Positions 17,653 through 26,423 of a stretch of 64,000 bases of DNA are shown here, in pieces. Every line of letters starts with the position of its first letter. Position 1 is the first letter of the stretch. The notes below the pieces were generated by a model. That model was not told the DNA's origin. It searched no databases and was given only the letters and a program-made list of their open reading frames with translations. Source of the DNA: Kitasatospora sp. NBC_00240. GTDB lineage: Bacteria > Actinomycetota > Actinomycetes > Streptomycetales > Streptomycetaceae. The stretch is from assembly GCF_026342405.1 (NCBI RefSeq), contig NZ_JAPEMU010000001.1, forward strand, positions 8,804,001 through 8,868,000, read 5' to 3'. The position numbers and the translations under genes were made by a program.

Positions 17653-18636
17653 ATGGACAGGACGATGCGGGCGGTGGTGCTGGACGCGCCGGGCCCGGTG
17701 GAGCAGCTGCGGCTGACCCGGCTGCCCCTCCCGGAGCCGCCGTCCGGCTGGGTCCGGATCAAGGTCGAGGCGTTCGGGCTGAACCGCTCCGAGCTGCACA
17801 CCCGGCTCGGCCTGGCCCAGGGAGTGACCTTCCCCCGGGTGCCCGGCATCGAGGCGACCGGGACGGTGGACGCCGACCCGGACGGCGTGCTGCGGCCCGG
17901 GCAGCAGGTCGCGACCCTGATGGGCGGCATGGGCCGGACCTTCGACGGCGGCTACGCCGAGTACACGACGGTGCCCCGCTCGCAGGTCGTGCCGTTCCGC
18001 TCCGAGCTGCCCTGGGAGGTCCTGGGCGCCGTCCCGGAGACCCTGCAGACCGCGTACGGGTCGCTGACCGTCGGGCTGGACCTGCGACCCGGGCAGTCCC
18101 TGCTGATCCGCGGCGGCACCTCGGCGCTCGGCCTGGTGGCCGCCACCCTGGCCAGGGACCTGGGCGCCACGGTGCTGGCCACCACCCGCAGCGCCGGGCG
18201 GGTGCAGGCGCTGGCCGACCACGGCGTCGACCACCCGGTGGTGGACGACGGTGACGTCGCCGCCCGGGTCCGGGCGATCGTGCCCGGCGGGGTGGACGCG
18301 GCGCTGGAGCTGGTCGGCACCCCGACCCTGCCGGACACCCTGGCGGCGACCCGCGTCCACGGCACGGTCTGCTTCACCGGCATGCTCTCCAACCGGTGGA
18401 CGGTCCCGGACTTCTACCCCATCGACTACCTGCCGCGGGGCGTCCGGCTGACCGCCTACTCCGGCGGGGCCGCCGACCTGCCCGCCCGGGTGCTGCAGCG
18501 CCACCTCGACCGGATCGCGGCCGGCGAGCTCACCCCGGGGCCCACCCACGTCTACCCGCTGGACGCGATCCGGGCCGCGCACGAGGACCTGGAACACGGC
18601 CGGCGGATCGGAAAGCTGGTCGTCCGTACCGGCTGA
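17653..18636 (+). CDS. Zinc-free quinone oxidoreductase / MDR-superfamily dehydrogenase
   Basis: This 327-aa protein starts at ATG 17653 with GGGGAG 6 nt upstream. The N-terminal GroES-like domain (to ~125) lacks the zinc-ligand cysteines of alcohol dehydrogenases and has NRSELHTRLG as in quinone oxidoreductases. The Rossmann half carries LIRGGTSALGLVAATLARDL, a variant of the nucleotide loop. It should use NAD(P)H to reduce quinones or enones. The substrate is unknown and it is probably monocistronic. Confidence 0.85.
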   Translation: MDRTMRAVVLDAPGPVEQLRLTRLPLPEPPSGWVRIKVEAFGLNRSELHTRLGLAQGVTFPRVPGIEATGTVDADPDGVLRPGQQVATLMGGMGRTFDGGYAEYTTVPRSQVVPFRSELPWEVLGAVPETLQTAYGSLTVGLDLRPGQSLLIRGGTSALGLVAATLARDLGATVLATTRSAGRVQALADHGVDHPVVDDGDVAARVRAIVPGGVDAALELVGTPTLPDTLAATRVHGTVCFTGMLSNRWTVPDFYPIDYLPRGVRLTAYSGGAADLPARVLQRHLDRIAAGELTPGPTHVYPLDAIRAAHEDLEHGRRIGKLVVRTG

Positions 18637-18707
18637 CCGCGGGCCCGGCGGGCATCCCGGCAGCTCGGCGGGGGCGGCCGGGCCCCGCGCCCGGACGGGC
18701 GACCGTA

Positions 18708-18735
18708 CTGACGGACCGTCAAAATCGTATACATA
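18708..18735 (+). promoter_or_regulatory. Palindrome and candidate promoter before the Pst/WxL locus
   Basis: TGACGGACCGTCA at 18709-18721 is a perfect 13-bp palindrome. It overlaps a -35-like CTGACG (18708-18713), which lies 16 bp before a -10-like TACATA (18730-18735). The arrangement looks like a repressor operator over a vegetative promoter for the 18878-33011 locus. The palindrome could also act as a weak terminator for the upstream gene. Confidence 0.4.
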
Positions 18736-18768
18736 GTGTGGAACCGGTGAAAGCCGCCCGCTCCTTTC

Positions 18769-18801
18769 GTTCAGCTGTCCCGTGTCCGGCGTTCATCCCG
18801 T
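18769..18801 (+). promoter_or_regulatory. Weak PHO-box-like direct repeats
   Basis: GTTCAGCTGTC (18769) and GTTCATCCCGT (18791) are in register at 22 bp, i.e. two 11-bp PhoP repeat lengths. The second fits the Streptomyces PhoP direct-repeat consensus at about 9 of 11 positions, the first at about 8, and the unit between them fits poorly. Control by PhoP is suggested by the Pst genes downstream but weakly supported by the site. Confidence 0.3.
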
Positions 18802-18877
18802 TGCACCTGAGAGGTATCGCTGAGCCGACACCGTCCTCTTTCAGCCAGGTAGTGCGGCGGAAGGGCGAAATACCGGC

Positions 18878-19261
18878 ATGAAAAATCCCAGATTCCTGAT
18901 CGTCAGCAGACCGTCCCGCCTCGACCGTTCGGCCGGCGGCACGGTCTGGCGGCTGCTCGGCGCCAACAACCGCCACCTCGGGCAGAGCGAGGAGACCTTC
19001 CGGGACGCCGCCGCCTGCCAGGCCGCGATCGAGGGATACCAGCACCGGCTGGACGAGGCCCGCGCCACCCTCTGCTCGCAGGGCCGGGGCGGACTCTGGC
19101 TGTGGAAACTGGAGCTGGACGGTCGTACCGTCGCGGCCTCGGCGCGCGGCTACCGCCGCCAGCGGGAGTGCCAGTACAACCTGGCGCGCTTCCTCGCCGG
19201 CGCCCGCGCCGCCGCCGCCGACGCCGCCCGGCCCGGCGCCCCGCTCGGCGGTGCCGGATGA
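18878..19261 (+). CDS. DUF1508-like small protein, first gene of the Pst/WxL locus
   Basis: This 127-aa cytoplasmic protein has two YegP/DUF1508-like repeats. The first is WRLLGANNRHLGQSEETF followed by a DAAACQAAI helix; the second is WLWKLELDGRTVAAS followed by RRQRECQYNL. Its stop overlaps the pstC start as ATGA (19258-19261), so the two are translationally coupled. The function of the domain is not established. Leading the operon suggests a regulatory or assembly role. The ribosome site is weak (GGAAGG about 12 nt before ATG). Confidence 0.75.
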   Translation: MKNPRFLIVSRPSRLDRSAGGTVWRLLGANNRHLGQSEETFRDAAACQAAIEGYQHRLDEARATLCSQGRGGLWLWKLELDGRTVAASARGYRRQRECQYNLARFLAGARAAAADAARPGAPLGGAG

Positions 19262-20262
19262 GCGCCGACCAGGCACTGCTCCGGCCCGACACCCCGCGTA
19301 CGCCGGCCGCCAACCCCGGCCTGCCGGACCAGCTCTTCCTGCTCTGGGCGCGCTGCAGCGGCGCCTTCGTCCTGCTCGTGATGCTCGGCGTCGGCGGGTA
19401 CCTCGCCGTCCGGGCCGCCCGCGCGCTGCACGTCGCCGGACTGTCCTTCCTGACCACCGAGAGCTGGAACCCGGACGGCGGGCACGGCCAGTTCGGCATC
19501 GCGGCGGTCCTGGTCGGCACCGTGCTGATCGGCGGCATCGCGGTGGTCCTGGCGGTGCCGCTGGCCCTCGGCAGCGCCCTCTACATCAGCGAGTACGCAC
19601 CCCGGAAGCTGCGCCGGACGCTGATCGGCATGGTCGACCTGATGGCCGCCGTACCCAGCGTGGTCTACGGCGTCTGGGGCTTCGTCCTGCTGCAGTACCA
19701 GCTGACCGGGGTGGCCCGCTGGGTATCCACCTGGTTCGGCTGGATCCCGCTGTTCAAGGTCAACGGCGTCGACGTGGACGACCCGCTGACCCCGCCGCTC
19801 GTCTACACCGCGTCGAGTCTGATGGCCGGCACCGTGGTCGCTTTCATGATCACGCCGATCATGTGCTCGATCATGCGCGAGGTCTTCGACCAGGCCCCGG
19901 CCGGCGAGCGCGAAGGCGCCTACGCCCTGGGCAGCACCCGCTGGGGCATGATCCGCTCGGTGGTGCTCCCGTTCGGCCGCGGCGGCATCATCGGCGGCAC
20001 CATGCTGGGCCTCGGCCGGGCCCTCGGCGAGACCATCACCGTCTACCTGATCCTCTCGATGACCTTCGAGATCCAGCCGCACATCCTGCAGACCGGCGGC
20101 AGCGCCGTCGCCCCGATGATCGCGCTGCGCTACGGCGACTCCACCCCGTTCTCCATCTCCGCCCTGATGGCCGCGGGCCTGGCGCTCTTCCTGCTGACCC
20201 TGGTGGTCAACTTCGCCGCCGCCGCCGTGGTCGCCCGAAGCCGCTCGGGAGCCAGCACATGA
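19258..20262 (+). CDS. pstC: Phosphate-type ABC transporter permease PstC
   Basis: This 334-aa inner-membrane permease has about six membrane helices and the cytoplasmic EAA-type loop (REGAYALGSTRWGMIRSVVLP) that docks on PstB. Family signatures include EYAPRKLRRTLIGMVDLMAA and VPSVVYGVWG. It starts by ATGA overlap with the DUF1508-like gene and ends by ATGA overlap with the PstA-PstS fusion. Its job is one half of the translocation channel for phosphate or a similar oxyanion. Housekeeping Streptomyces pst operons are ordered pstSCAB with separate genes, so this is an unusual second-type locus. Confidence 0.92.
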   Translation: MSADQALLRPDTPRTPAANPGLPDQLFLLWARCSGAFVLLVMLGVGGYLAVRAARALHVAGLSFLTTESWNPDGGHGQFGIAAVLVGTVLIGGIAVVLAVPLALGSALYISEYAPRKLRRTLIGMVDLMAAVPSVVYGVWGFVLLQYQLTGVARWVSTWFGWIPLFKVNGVDVDDPLTPPLVYTASSLMAGTVVAFMITPIMCSIMREVFDQAPAGEREGAYALGSTRWGMIRSVVLPFGRGGIIGGTMLGLGRALGETITVYLILSMTFEIQPHILQTGGSAVAPMIALRYGDSTPFSISALMAAGLALFLLTLVVNFAAAAVVARSRSGAST

Positions 20263-23186
20263 CCACCACCGCACCCCGCACCACCGTGGTGCAGCCCCCC
20301 GCCACGATCTCGCAGCAACGCCGCCGGCCCGGCCGGCGCCGGGCCACCGACCACTACGCCTTCTGGGGCAGCCTGGCCGCCGCGGTGGCGCTCTCCGCCC
20401 TGCTGTTCCAGCGGATCGCCCCGTTCAGCGGCGGCATCGGCTTCGTGGTCTGCACCTGGCTGGCCTTCCTCGGCCTCTACGCGCTGCTGGTCTCCCGCGA
20501 CGAGGGCGCCCTGGCGGTGCGCGACCGGCTCGCCTCCACGGTGGTGCACAGCATCGCCGCCGTGCTGCTCGCCGTCCTGGTGTGGACCGTCGGCTACGTC
20601 TTCCTGCACGGCTTCGACGCGCTGCGGCACAGCAACTTCTACACCGAGGACCTCTCCGAGGCCGGCCCCACCCAGCCGCTCGACCAGGGCGGCGCCCTGC
20701 ACGCGCTGGTCGGCACCCTCACCCAGATCGGCATCTCGCTGGCGATCACCATCCCGCTCGGCGTCAGCTGCGCCGTCTTCCTCAGCGAGGTGCCGGGCCG
20801 GTTCAGCCGGCTGGTCCGCACCCTGGTCGAGGCGATGACCGCACTGCCGTCCATCCTGGCGGGGCTGTTCGTCTACGCGCTGGTGCTCGGCCTGCACAAA
20901 CACCGCTCCGGCCTCGCCGCCGGCGTGGCCCTGTCGGTGATGATGCTGCCGATCCTGATCCGGGCCGCCGACGTGGTGCTGCGCCTCGTCCCGGCCTCGC
21001 TCAAGGAGGCGTCCTACGCGCTGGGCGCGAGCCGCTGGCGCACGGTCTGGACGGTGACGCTGCCGAGCGCACGCTCCGGCCTGGCCACGGCCGTGATCCT
21101 CGGCGCCGCGCGCGGGATCGGCGAGACCTCGCCGGTGCTGCTCTGCTCCGGCTACACCAAGAACCTCAACCTCGACCCGCTGGACGGCCCGCAGGCCAGC
21201 CTGCCGCTGATGGCCTTCACCCTGGTCAAGTTCCCCTCCCAGTTCCAGGTCACCCGGGCCTTCGGAGCGGCGGCGCTGCTGCTCGCCCTGGTACTGCTGC
21301 TCTTCCTGGTCGCCCGCACCCTCGGCGGGCGCGGCCCCGGTGACCTGACCGAGCGTCAGCAGGCCCGCCGGGCCAGGAAGTCCGCCGAAGATCTGCGGCG
21401 GATGGCCGCCGTCCCCACTGCCCGAAAGGCGCCCGTGCTCACCCGTACCGTCACCCTGCTGGCCGCGCTCGCGGTGTTCAGCACCTCACTGCTGCTCGGC
21501 GCGGCGCCCCGGGCGGCGGCGGCCGACTACCGGCGGATCAGCGGCGCCGGCTCCACCTGGAGCAGCAACGCCGTGGACTCCTGGGTCAGCAACGTCCGCC
21601 AGTACGGCATGACGATCGACTTCGACGCTCAGGGCTCCAGCTACGGGCGCAACCAGTTCAAGAACGGCGCCACCGACTTCGCGGTCTCCGAGATCCCCTA
21701 CGGGCTCACCGACGGCGGCCAGTTCGACGCCCCGCCGCCGTGGCCGTCCGCCTACCTGCCGATCGTCGCCGGCGGCACCGCCTTCATGTACAACCTGAAG
21801 ATCAACGGCAAGCGGGTCACCAACCTGCGGCTCTCCGGGGAGGTGATCGCGAAACTCTTCACCGGGCAGATCACCCGCTGGAACGACCCGGCGGTGCAGG
21901 CCGACAACCCCGGACTGAAGATGCCCGACGTCGCGGTGCGCCCGGTGGTCCGCTCGGACGGCTCCGGCACCACCGCCCAGCTGACCACCTGGCTGAGCAA
22001 GCGCCAGCAGCCGATCTGGGACGCCTACTGCGTGAAGTCCCCGCGCAGGGCGCCCTGCGGGATGACCTCCTTCTACCCGCTGCTCGGGGGCTCCACCTGG
22101 CAGGCCCTGGGCACCTCGGTGGCCGTGGCGAACGCCGTCGCCACCGACTCCAACGTCGGCGCGATCACCTACGTCGAGTACTCGTACGCCCTGAACAGCG
22201 GCTTCCCCGTGGTCAAGATGCTCAACTCGGCCGGCTACTACGCCGAACCCAACGGCCGGAACGTCTCGGTGGCGCTGGAGAAGGCCCAGATCAACGCCGA
22301 CCTCACGCAGAACCTCGACGCCGTCTACGACAACAACCTGCCCAACGCCTACCCGCTCTCCAGCTACAGCTACATGGCCGTGCACACCTCCGAGGTCGGC
22401 ACCTTCACCGCCGAGAAGGGCCGGACACTGGCCGCCTTCGGCTACTACTTCCTCTGCGAGGGCCAGAAGCAGGCCGACCAGCTCGGCTACTCGCCGCTCA
22501 CCCGGCAGCTGGTGCGGTCGGCCTTCGAACAGCTGGCCAAGGTGCCCGGCAGCGAGGCCCGCGCCTTCGACGCGGCCAGATGCAGCAACCCGACCTTCGG
22601 CGCCGGCACCAGCAACCCGTACGCCGAGGGCGCGCCCAAACCGCAGGACTGCGACCGGAAGAGCTCCGGCGCCCAGTGCGGCACCGGGACGGGCGGCGCC
22701 GCGCAGACACCCACCCAGACCGGTACCGGCGGCTCCTCGGGCGCGGCGACCGGCGGCAGCGCGGGCGGTACCGGTACGGGTGGCAGGGGCAGTGGCACCG
22801 GCGGTACGGGTACCGGCGCCACCGCTGCCGCGGGAGGCGCCGGCGCGGCGGCCGCCTCGGGCGGTGCCGCGGGCACCGGCGGCGCCGGTACGGCTGCGGG
22901 CGGCGCGGCCGCCGGCGGCGGCGACCCCGCGTCGGGAGGCGGCAGCGGCGGCGCGGCCGGCGGGGGAGACCCGGCCCTGGGTGGCGACGGCGGATCCGCC
23001 GGCGGCTCGGGAACCGCAGGAGGCGGCCAGCAGGTCACCGCCGACTCGATGGCCATCGCGGCGGACGCGGGCAGCGGCCTGCGGTACTCGCTGATGGCGA
23101 TCGCCGCCCTGCTGCTCGGCGCGGTCGTCGTGCTGCCGCCGATCGTCGCCGGCTGCTCGGCCCGGGCCGCCAAGGAGCGCGGATGA
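20259..23186 (+). CDS. PstA permease fused to a PstS-like binding protein
   Basis: A single 975-aa frame. Residues 1-355 are PstA: about seven helices, an EASYALGASRWRTVWTVTLP coupling loop, and GAARGIGETSPVLL. Residues ~395-423 are an internal hydrophobic segment ending in AAPRAAAA, like a signal peptide. Residues ~424-795 are a PstS fold with SGAGSTWSS, LFTGQITRWNDPAVQ and the phosphate-binding RSDGSGTTAQLTTWL. Residues ~805-925 are a very Gly/Ala-rich linker. A C-terminal membrane segment follows (~943-966), then a basic tail. The binding domain would thus be tethered outside the cell at both ends unless the internal site is cleaved. ATGA overlaps on both sides couple it to pstC and the next gene. 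Confidence 0.9.
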   Translation: MTTTAPRTTVVQPPATISQQRRRPGRRRATDHYAFWGSLAAAVALSALLFQRIAPFSGGIGFVVCTWLAFLGLYALLVSRDEGALAVRDRLASTVVHSIAAVLLAVLVWTVGYVFLHGFDALRHSNFYTEDLSEAGPTQPLDQGGALHALVGTLTQIGISLAITIPLGVSCAVFLSEVPGRFSRLVRTLVEAMTALPSILAGLFVYALVLGLHKHRSGLAAGVALSVMMLPILIRAADVVLRLVPASLKEASYALGASRWRTVWTVTLPSARSGLATAVILGAARGIGETSPVLLCSGYTKNLNLDPLDGPQASLPLMAFTLVKFPSQFQVTRAFGAAALLLALVLLLFLVARTLGGRGPGDLTERQQARRARKSAEDLRRMAAVPTARKAPVLTRTVTLLAALAVFSTSLLLGAAPRAAAADYRRISGAGSTWSSNAVDSWVSNVRQYGMTIDFDAQGSSYGRNQFKNGATDFAVSEIPYGLTDGGQFDAPPPWPSAYLPIVAGGTAFMYNLKINGKRVTNLRLSGEVIAKLFTGQITRWNDPAVQADNPGLKMPDVAVRPVVRSDGSGTTAQLTTWLSKRQQPIWDAYCVKSPRRAPCGMTSFYPLLGGSTWQALGTSVAVANAVATDSNVGAITYVEYSYALNSGFPVVKMLNSAGYYAEPNGRNVSVALEKAQINADLTQNLDAVYDNNLPNAYPLSSYSYMAVHTSEVGTFTAEKGRTLAAFGYYFLCEGQKQADQLGYSPLTRQLVRSAFEQLAKVPGSEARAFDAARCSNPTFGAGTSNPYAEGAPKPQDCDRKSSGAQCGTGTGGAAQTPTQTGTGGSSGAATGGSAGGTGTGGRGSGTGGTGTGATAAAGGAGAAAASGGAAGTGGAGTAAGGAAAGGGDPASGGGSGGAAGGGDPALGGDGGSAGGSGTAGGGQQVTADSMAIAADAGSGLRYSLMAIAALLLGAVVVLPPIVAGCSARAAKERG

Positions 23187-26053
23187 CCAGGACCACCGGC
23201 CTGCGCAGGGCGCTTCGGACCACCGGCGTCCTCACCCTGCTGCTGGCCACCGCGGCCGGGGCGGCGCTGTCCGTCACCCCCGCCGCCGCACCCGGCCGGG
23301 CTCCCGTGGCGGCCACCGCCGCACCGGAGATCCCGGTCGACCCGATGACCTCCGGGCCCGTCCCGATCGATCCCGTCCCGATCGGCCCCCCGGCGGCGGC
23401 CGGGGGCCGGGGCGCGACGCCCGCCGAGGACACCCCCGCCCCGGCCGGGCAGTCCGCCCGGACCGGGACGGCGGGCCAGGCCGGCCGGGTGGCGCCGAAG
23501 GCCGCCCCGACGGCGCCGCTCACCTCGACCTCGTCCTCCTCGCAGTTCGCCGCCCGCCAGGTGGGCCTGGCGCCGCGGGCCGCCGGCGACCCGATGCCGG
23601 TGGTCGTCCGCGGTACCGGCGAGTTCGCCGACCTCGAAGTGACGGTCACCCAGACCGGTCACCTGGTCGACCAGGTGATCGGCCTGAGCTGGAAGGGCGG
23701 CCGGGCCACCTCGCCGAGCCCGATGTCCTTCGGCCAGAACTACCTGGAGGTGATGCAGTGCTGGGGTGACCAGGCCGGCGGACCCGACCGCGAGCAGTGC
23801 CAGTACGGCGCTTCCAAGGGCGACAGTCGCGGCGGTGCGTACGTCGCCAGCCGGCAGCTCAACTACGGCCGGACACTGACCGATCCGGCCGAGACGATCC
23901 GGCCCGCCACCGAGAACCAGAACGTCTACGCGCCGTTCCGCCCGGTCGGCGGCGCGGCGGCCGAGACCGACGGCACCAGCCAGTACTACGACTCGCAGTC
24001 CACCAACGAGGTGCCCTTCGCACCGACCCGCGCCGACGGCACCGGACAGCTCTACTTCGAGGTCCAGACCGGTATGGAGGCCCCCGGCCTGGGCTGCGGC
24101 CAGACCCCGCCCGACCAGCCGGGGCCCTTCCTGGAGGGTCGCGCCTGCTGGCTGGTCATCGTGCCGCGCGGCGACCGCGAGGTGGACGGGCAGCCGCCGA
24201 TCGGCGACTCCGCCAAGCTCCAGTCCTCCCCGCTCAGCACCACCAACTGGGCCAAGCGCCTGGTCGTCCCGCTGCACTTCGAGCCGGTCGGCCTGTCCTG
24301 CCCGATCGGCAGCACCGAACGGCCCACCACCGGCAGCGAGATGGCCGCCGAGACGATCTGGCGCTGGCAGCCGGTGCTCTGCCGGCAGGCCGGCGGGATC
24401 TTCAGCTACACCAGGACCACCGACTCGCTGGCCCGCGGCCGGCTGGTCCAGGGCGACCCGGGGCTGGTCTACGTCGGGTTCCCGCTCGCCCGCGACAGCC
24501 AGGCCCCCGGCCGGACCCCGGTCTACGCGCCGCTGGCCCTCTCCGGTCTCGCCATCTCCTTCGTGGTCGAGAGCCAGTCCTACTCGCTGACCCCGCCGGA
24601 GACCCGGCAGAAGGACGGCCAGCGGATCCAGGAGCTGAACCTGACGCCCCGGTTGGTGGCCAAACTGCTCACCCAGAGCTACCGCTACGCCGTCAACCCC
24701 GGTGATCCCGACATCCCCGCCAAGAACCCGCTCGACCTCACCTCGGACCCCGAATTCCTGGCGCTCAACCCGCAGTTCAAGAGTCTCTACTTCCCGTCCA
24801 GGATCCCGGACCTGCTGCTGCCGACCGGGGACAGCGACGCGGCGCTGCTGGTCTGGCTCTGGCTGCTCTCCGACCCCGAGGCGGTGGCGTTCCTCGCGGG
24901 GGAGGTCAGCCCCACCTGGGGGGACTCGGTCAACCCGGCCTTCCTGCGCAACGAGATCGCCCTGCCGACGTCCAACTACCCGAAGCCCGACAGCTACTGC
25001 CAGGCCTTCCCGGACGACCCGACGAACCGCCCGGCCTGGTGCAACCTCGACTCCCACCCGTACGCGAACTCCATGCTGGAGGCGGCCCGTTCGACCGCCC
25101 GCGGGGACACCCTGTCGAAGTCCGTCTGGGACTCCACGACCACCCCCGGCTCGCTCAAGAAGGGCGCCGCCCAGGCGCAGGGCCTGCGCGGGGTGCTGGC
25201 CCTCACCACCACCGCGCAGGCGGCCAGGTACGGCCTGAGCACCGCCCGACTGCGCAATGCCGAGGGCGAGTTCGTCGCGCCCGACAACTCCTCGATGCTC
25301 GCCATGGCGCAGTCCGGCAAGGTCACCGGCAGCAGCGGCGTGCCCGTCGTGCTGCCGTCCGTCAAGGTCGCCGGCGGCTACCCGCTGACCAGCATCACCT
25401 ACGCCGCGACGGTGCCGTCCGCCCTCGACCGGGCGAGCGGCGCCTCCTACGCCTCGCTGCTGCGCTACGCGACGGGCGACGGCCAGTCGCCCGGCGTCGC
25501 GGCCGGCCAGCTGGCCGAGGGTTACGTGCCGCTGCCAGAGTCGATGCGGGCCGAGACCCGGGCGGCCGCCGCCGCGATCGAGGCCGGGGCGGGCAGGCCC
25601 GAGCCGACCGCCACGCCCACGGTGACCGGCCGCCCCACCACGAGCACCGCGCCGACCACGGCGGGCACCGCCGCGCCGGTCGTCCGGCCGACCAGTGTGT
25701 CCGGCAGCCGGACGACCGTGACGGCCGCCGGTGACGGGCAGCTGGCGGACGCCGGCTCGGCCGGGTCGGGTTCCGGCGCCGGGGCCGGCAGCGGCGCGGC
25801 CGATGCCGGGTCGGGGGCCGGAATGCCCGCACCCGCCGAACCGGCTCCGGCGGCCCCGGACTCCCCGAGCCCCTCCCCGGCGCACACCCCGGTCACGCTG
25901 GCCCCCGCCGCTCCGGCCGCGGCCGTGGCCAGGACGGCCAGGACCGAGGTCGGCAACGTCCGGTTCCTGCTGCTCGGCGCCCTGATCGCCGGCGTGCTGG
26001 CCGGTGCGGCCGGGCTGATCGTCCCCCGGCTGCTGCGCAACCGGCGGCCCTGA
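23183..26053 (+). CDS. Large membrane-anchored PstS-like surface protein
   Basis: This 956-aa protein is coupled by ATGA to the PstA-PstS fusion. It has a signal peptide (~1-37), a disordered Pro/Ala region, then a large domain. Parts of this domain read like PstS: APLALSGLAISFVVE, the LNLTPRLVAKLLTQSYR segment (PstS has LNLTGEVLAKIF), and a terminal ASYASLLRYATGDGQSPG followed by YVPLPESM. Insertions make it more than twice normal PstS length. Several Cys pairs suggest disulfides outside the cell. A Thr/Pro/Ala linker (~800-920), a membrane helix (~927-948) and a basic tail anchor it. It probably presents or captures ligand for the importer; the ligand is unproven. Confidence 0.8.
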   Translation: MTRTTGLRRALRTTGVLTLLLATAAGAALSVTPAAAPGRAPVAATAAPEIPVDPMTSGPVPIDPVPIGPPAAAGGRGATPAEDTPAPAGQSARTGTAGQAGRVAPKAAPTAPLTSTSSSSQFAARQVGLAPRAAGDPMPVVVRGTGEFADLEVTVTQTGHLVDQVIGLSWKGGRATSPSPMSFGQNYLEVMQCWGDQAGGPDREQCQYGASKGDSRGGAYVASRQLNYGRTLTDPAETIRPATENQNVYAPFRPVGGAAAETDGTSQYYDSQSTNEVPFAPTRADGTGQLYFEVQTGMEAPGLGCGQTPPDQPGPFLEGRACWLVIVPRGDREVDGQPPIGDSAKLQSSPLSTTNWAKRLVVPLHFEPVGLSCPIGSTERPTTGSEMAAETIWRWQPVLCRQAGGIFSYTRTTDSLARGRLVQGDPGLVYVGFPLARDSQAPGRTPVYAPLALSGLAISFVVESQSYSLTPPETRQKDGQRIQELNLTPRLVAKLLTQSYRYAVNPGDPDIPAKNPLDLTSDPEFLALNPQFKSLYFPSRIPDLLLPTGDSDAALLVWLWLLSDPEAVAFLAGEVSPTWGDSVNPAFLRNEIALPTSNYPKPDSYCQAFPDDPTNRPAWCNLDSHPYANSMLEAARSTARGDTLSKSVWDSTTTPGSLKKGAAQAQGLRGVLALTTTAQAARYGLSTARLRNAEGEFVAPDNSSMLAMAQSGKVTGSSGVPVVLPSVKVAGGYPLTSITYAATVPSALDRASGASYASLLRYATGDGQSPGVAAGQLAEGYVPLPESMRAETRAAAAAIEAGAGRPEPTATPTVTGRPTTSTAPTTAGTAAPVVRPTSVSGSRTTVTAAGDGQLADAGSAGSGSGAGAGSGAADAGSGAGMPAPAEPAPAAPDSPSPSPAHTPVTLAPAAPAAAVARTARTEVGNVRFLLLGALIAGVLAGAAGLIVPRLLRNRRP

Positions 26054-26423
26054 CCCGTACGCGACCTGCGGCCGGCCGGCCGGCCGAGGCCGACCCGCCG
26101 ACCGCCGAGGCCGACCGCCCGACCTGCCGACCGCCGGACCGACCCACCGACCGCCGAGGCCGACCGCCCGACCTGCCGACCGCCGGACCGACCCACCGAC
26201 CGCCGAGGCCGACCGCCCGACCCGCCGACCGCCGGACCCGCCGGTCGTCCTGCCTGACGACCGCCGCCGCGCCGCCCACCGAGCCCGACCGCGGCCGGCC
26301 GTCCGGAACCACCGGCCCCCGAACCACCGGACCCACCAGATCCACCGTCGACGCATGTGCGCCACACGGCCGAGGGCACCTTCGGCCGTGCCCGAGAGAT
26401 GCCTCCACACAGGGAAGATCACC
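26054..26423. other. 370-bp gap with tandem repeats
   Basis: No gene is supported here. 26099 to about 26243 is a tandem repeat (annotated separately). 26300-26423 leads to the start of the secreted PstS-like gene and may hold a promoter, but no clear hexamers were seen. Short GGCCGGCC palindromes near 26071 could form a hairpin after the preceding gene. Confidence 0.5.
26099..26243. repeat. 49-bp tandem repeat, about 3 copies
   Basis: The unit begins CGACCGCCGAGGCC and recurs at 26099, 26148 and 26197 with exact 49-bp spacing; the third copy diverges after about 25 bases. It lies in the untranslated space inside the Pst/WxL locus. Confidence 0.85.

Noticed and set aside
22680..23040. Gly/Ala-rich DNA in the PstA-PstS fusion considered as an independent repeat array
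   Set aside because: It is in frame and continuous with the PstS domain and the C-terminal anchor, so it is best read as a protein linker.
26099..26243. 49-bp repeats considered as a CRISPR array
   Set aside because: Units are directly adjacent without unique spacers, and no cas genes are in the window.
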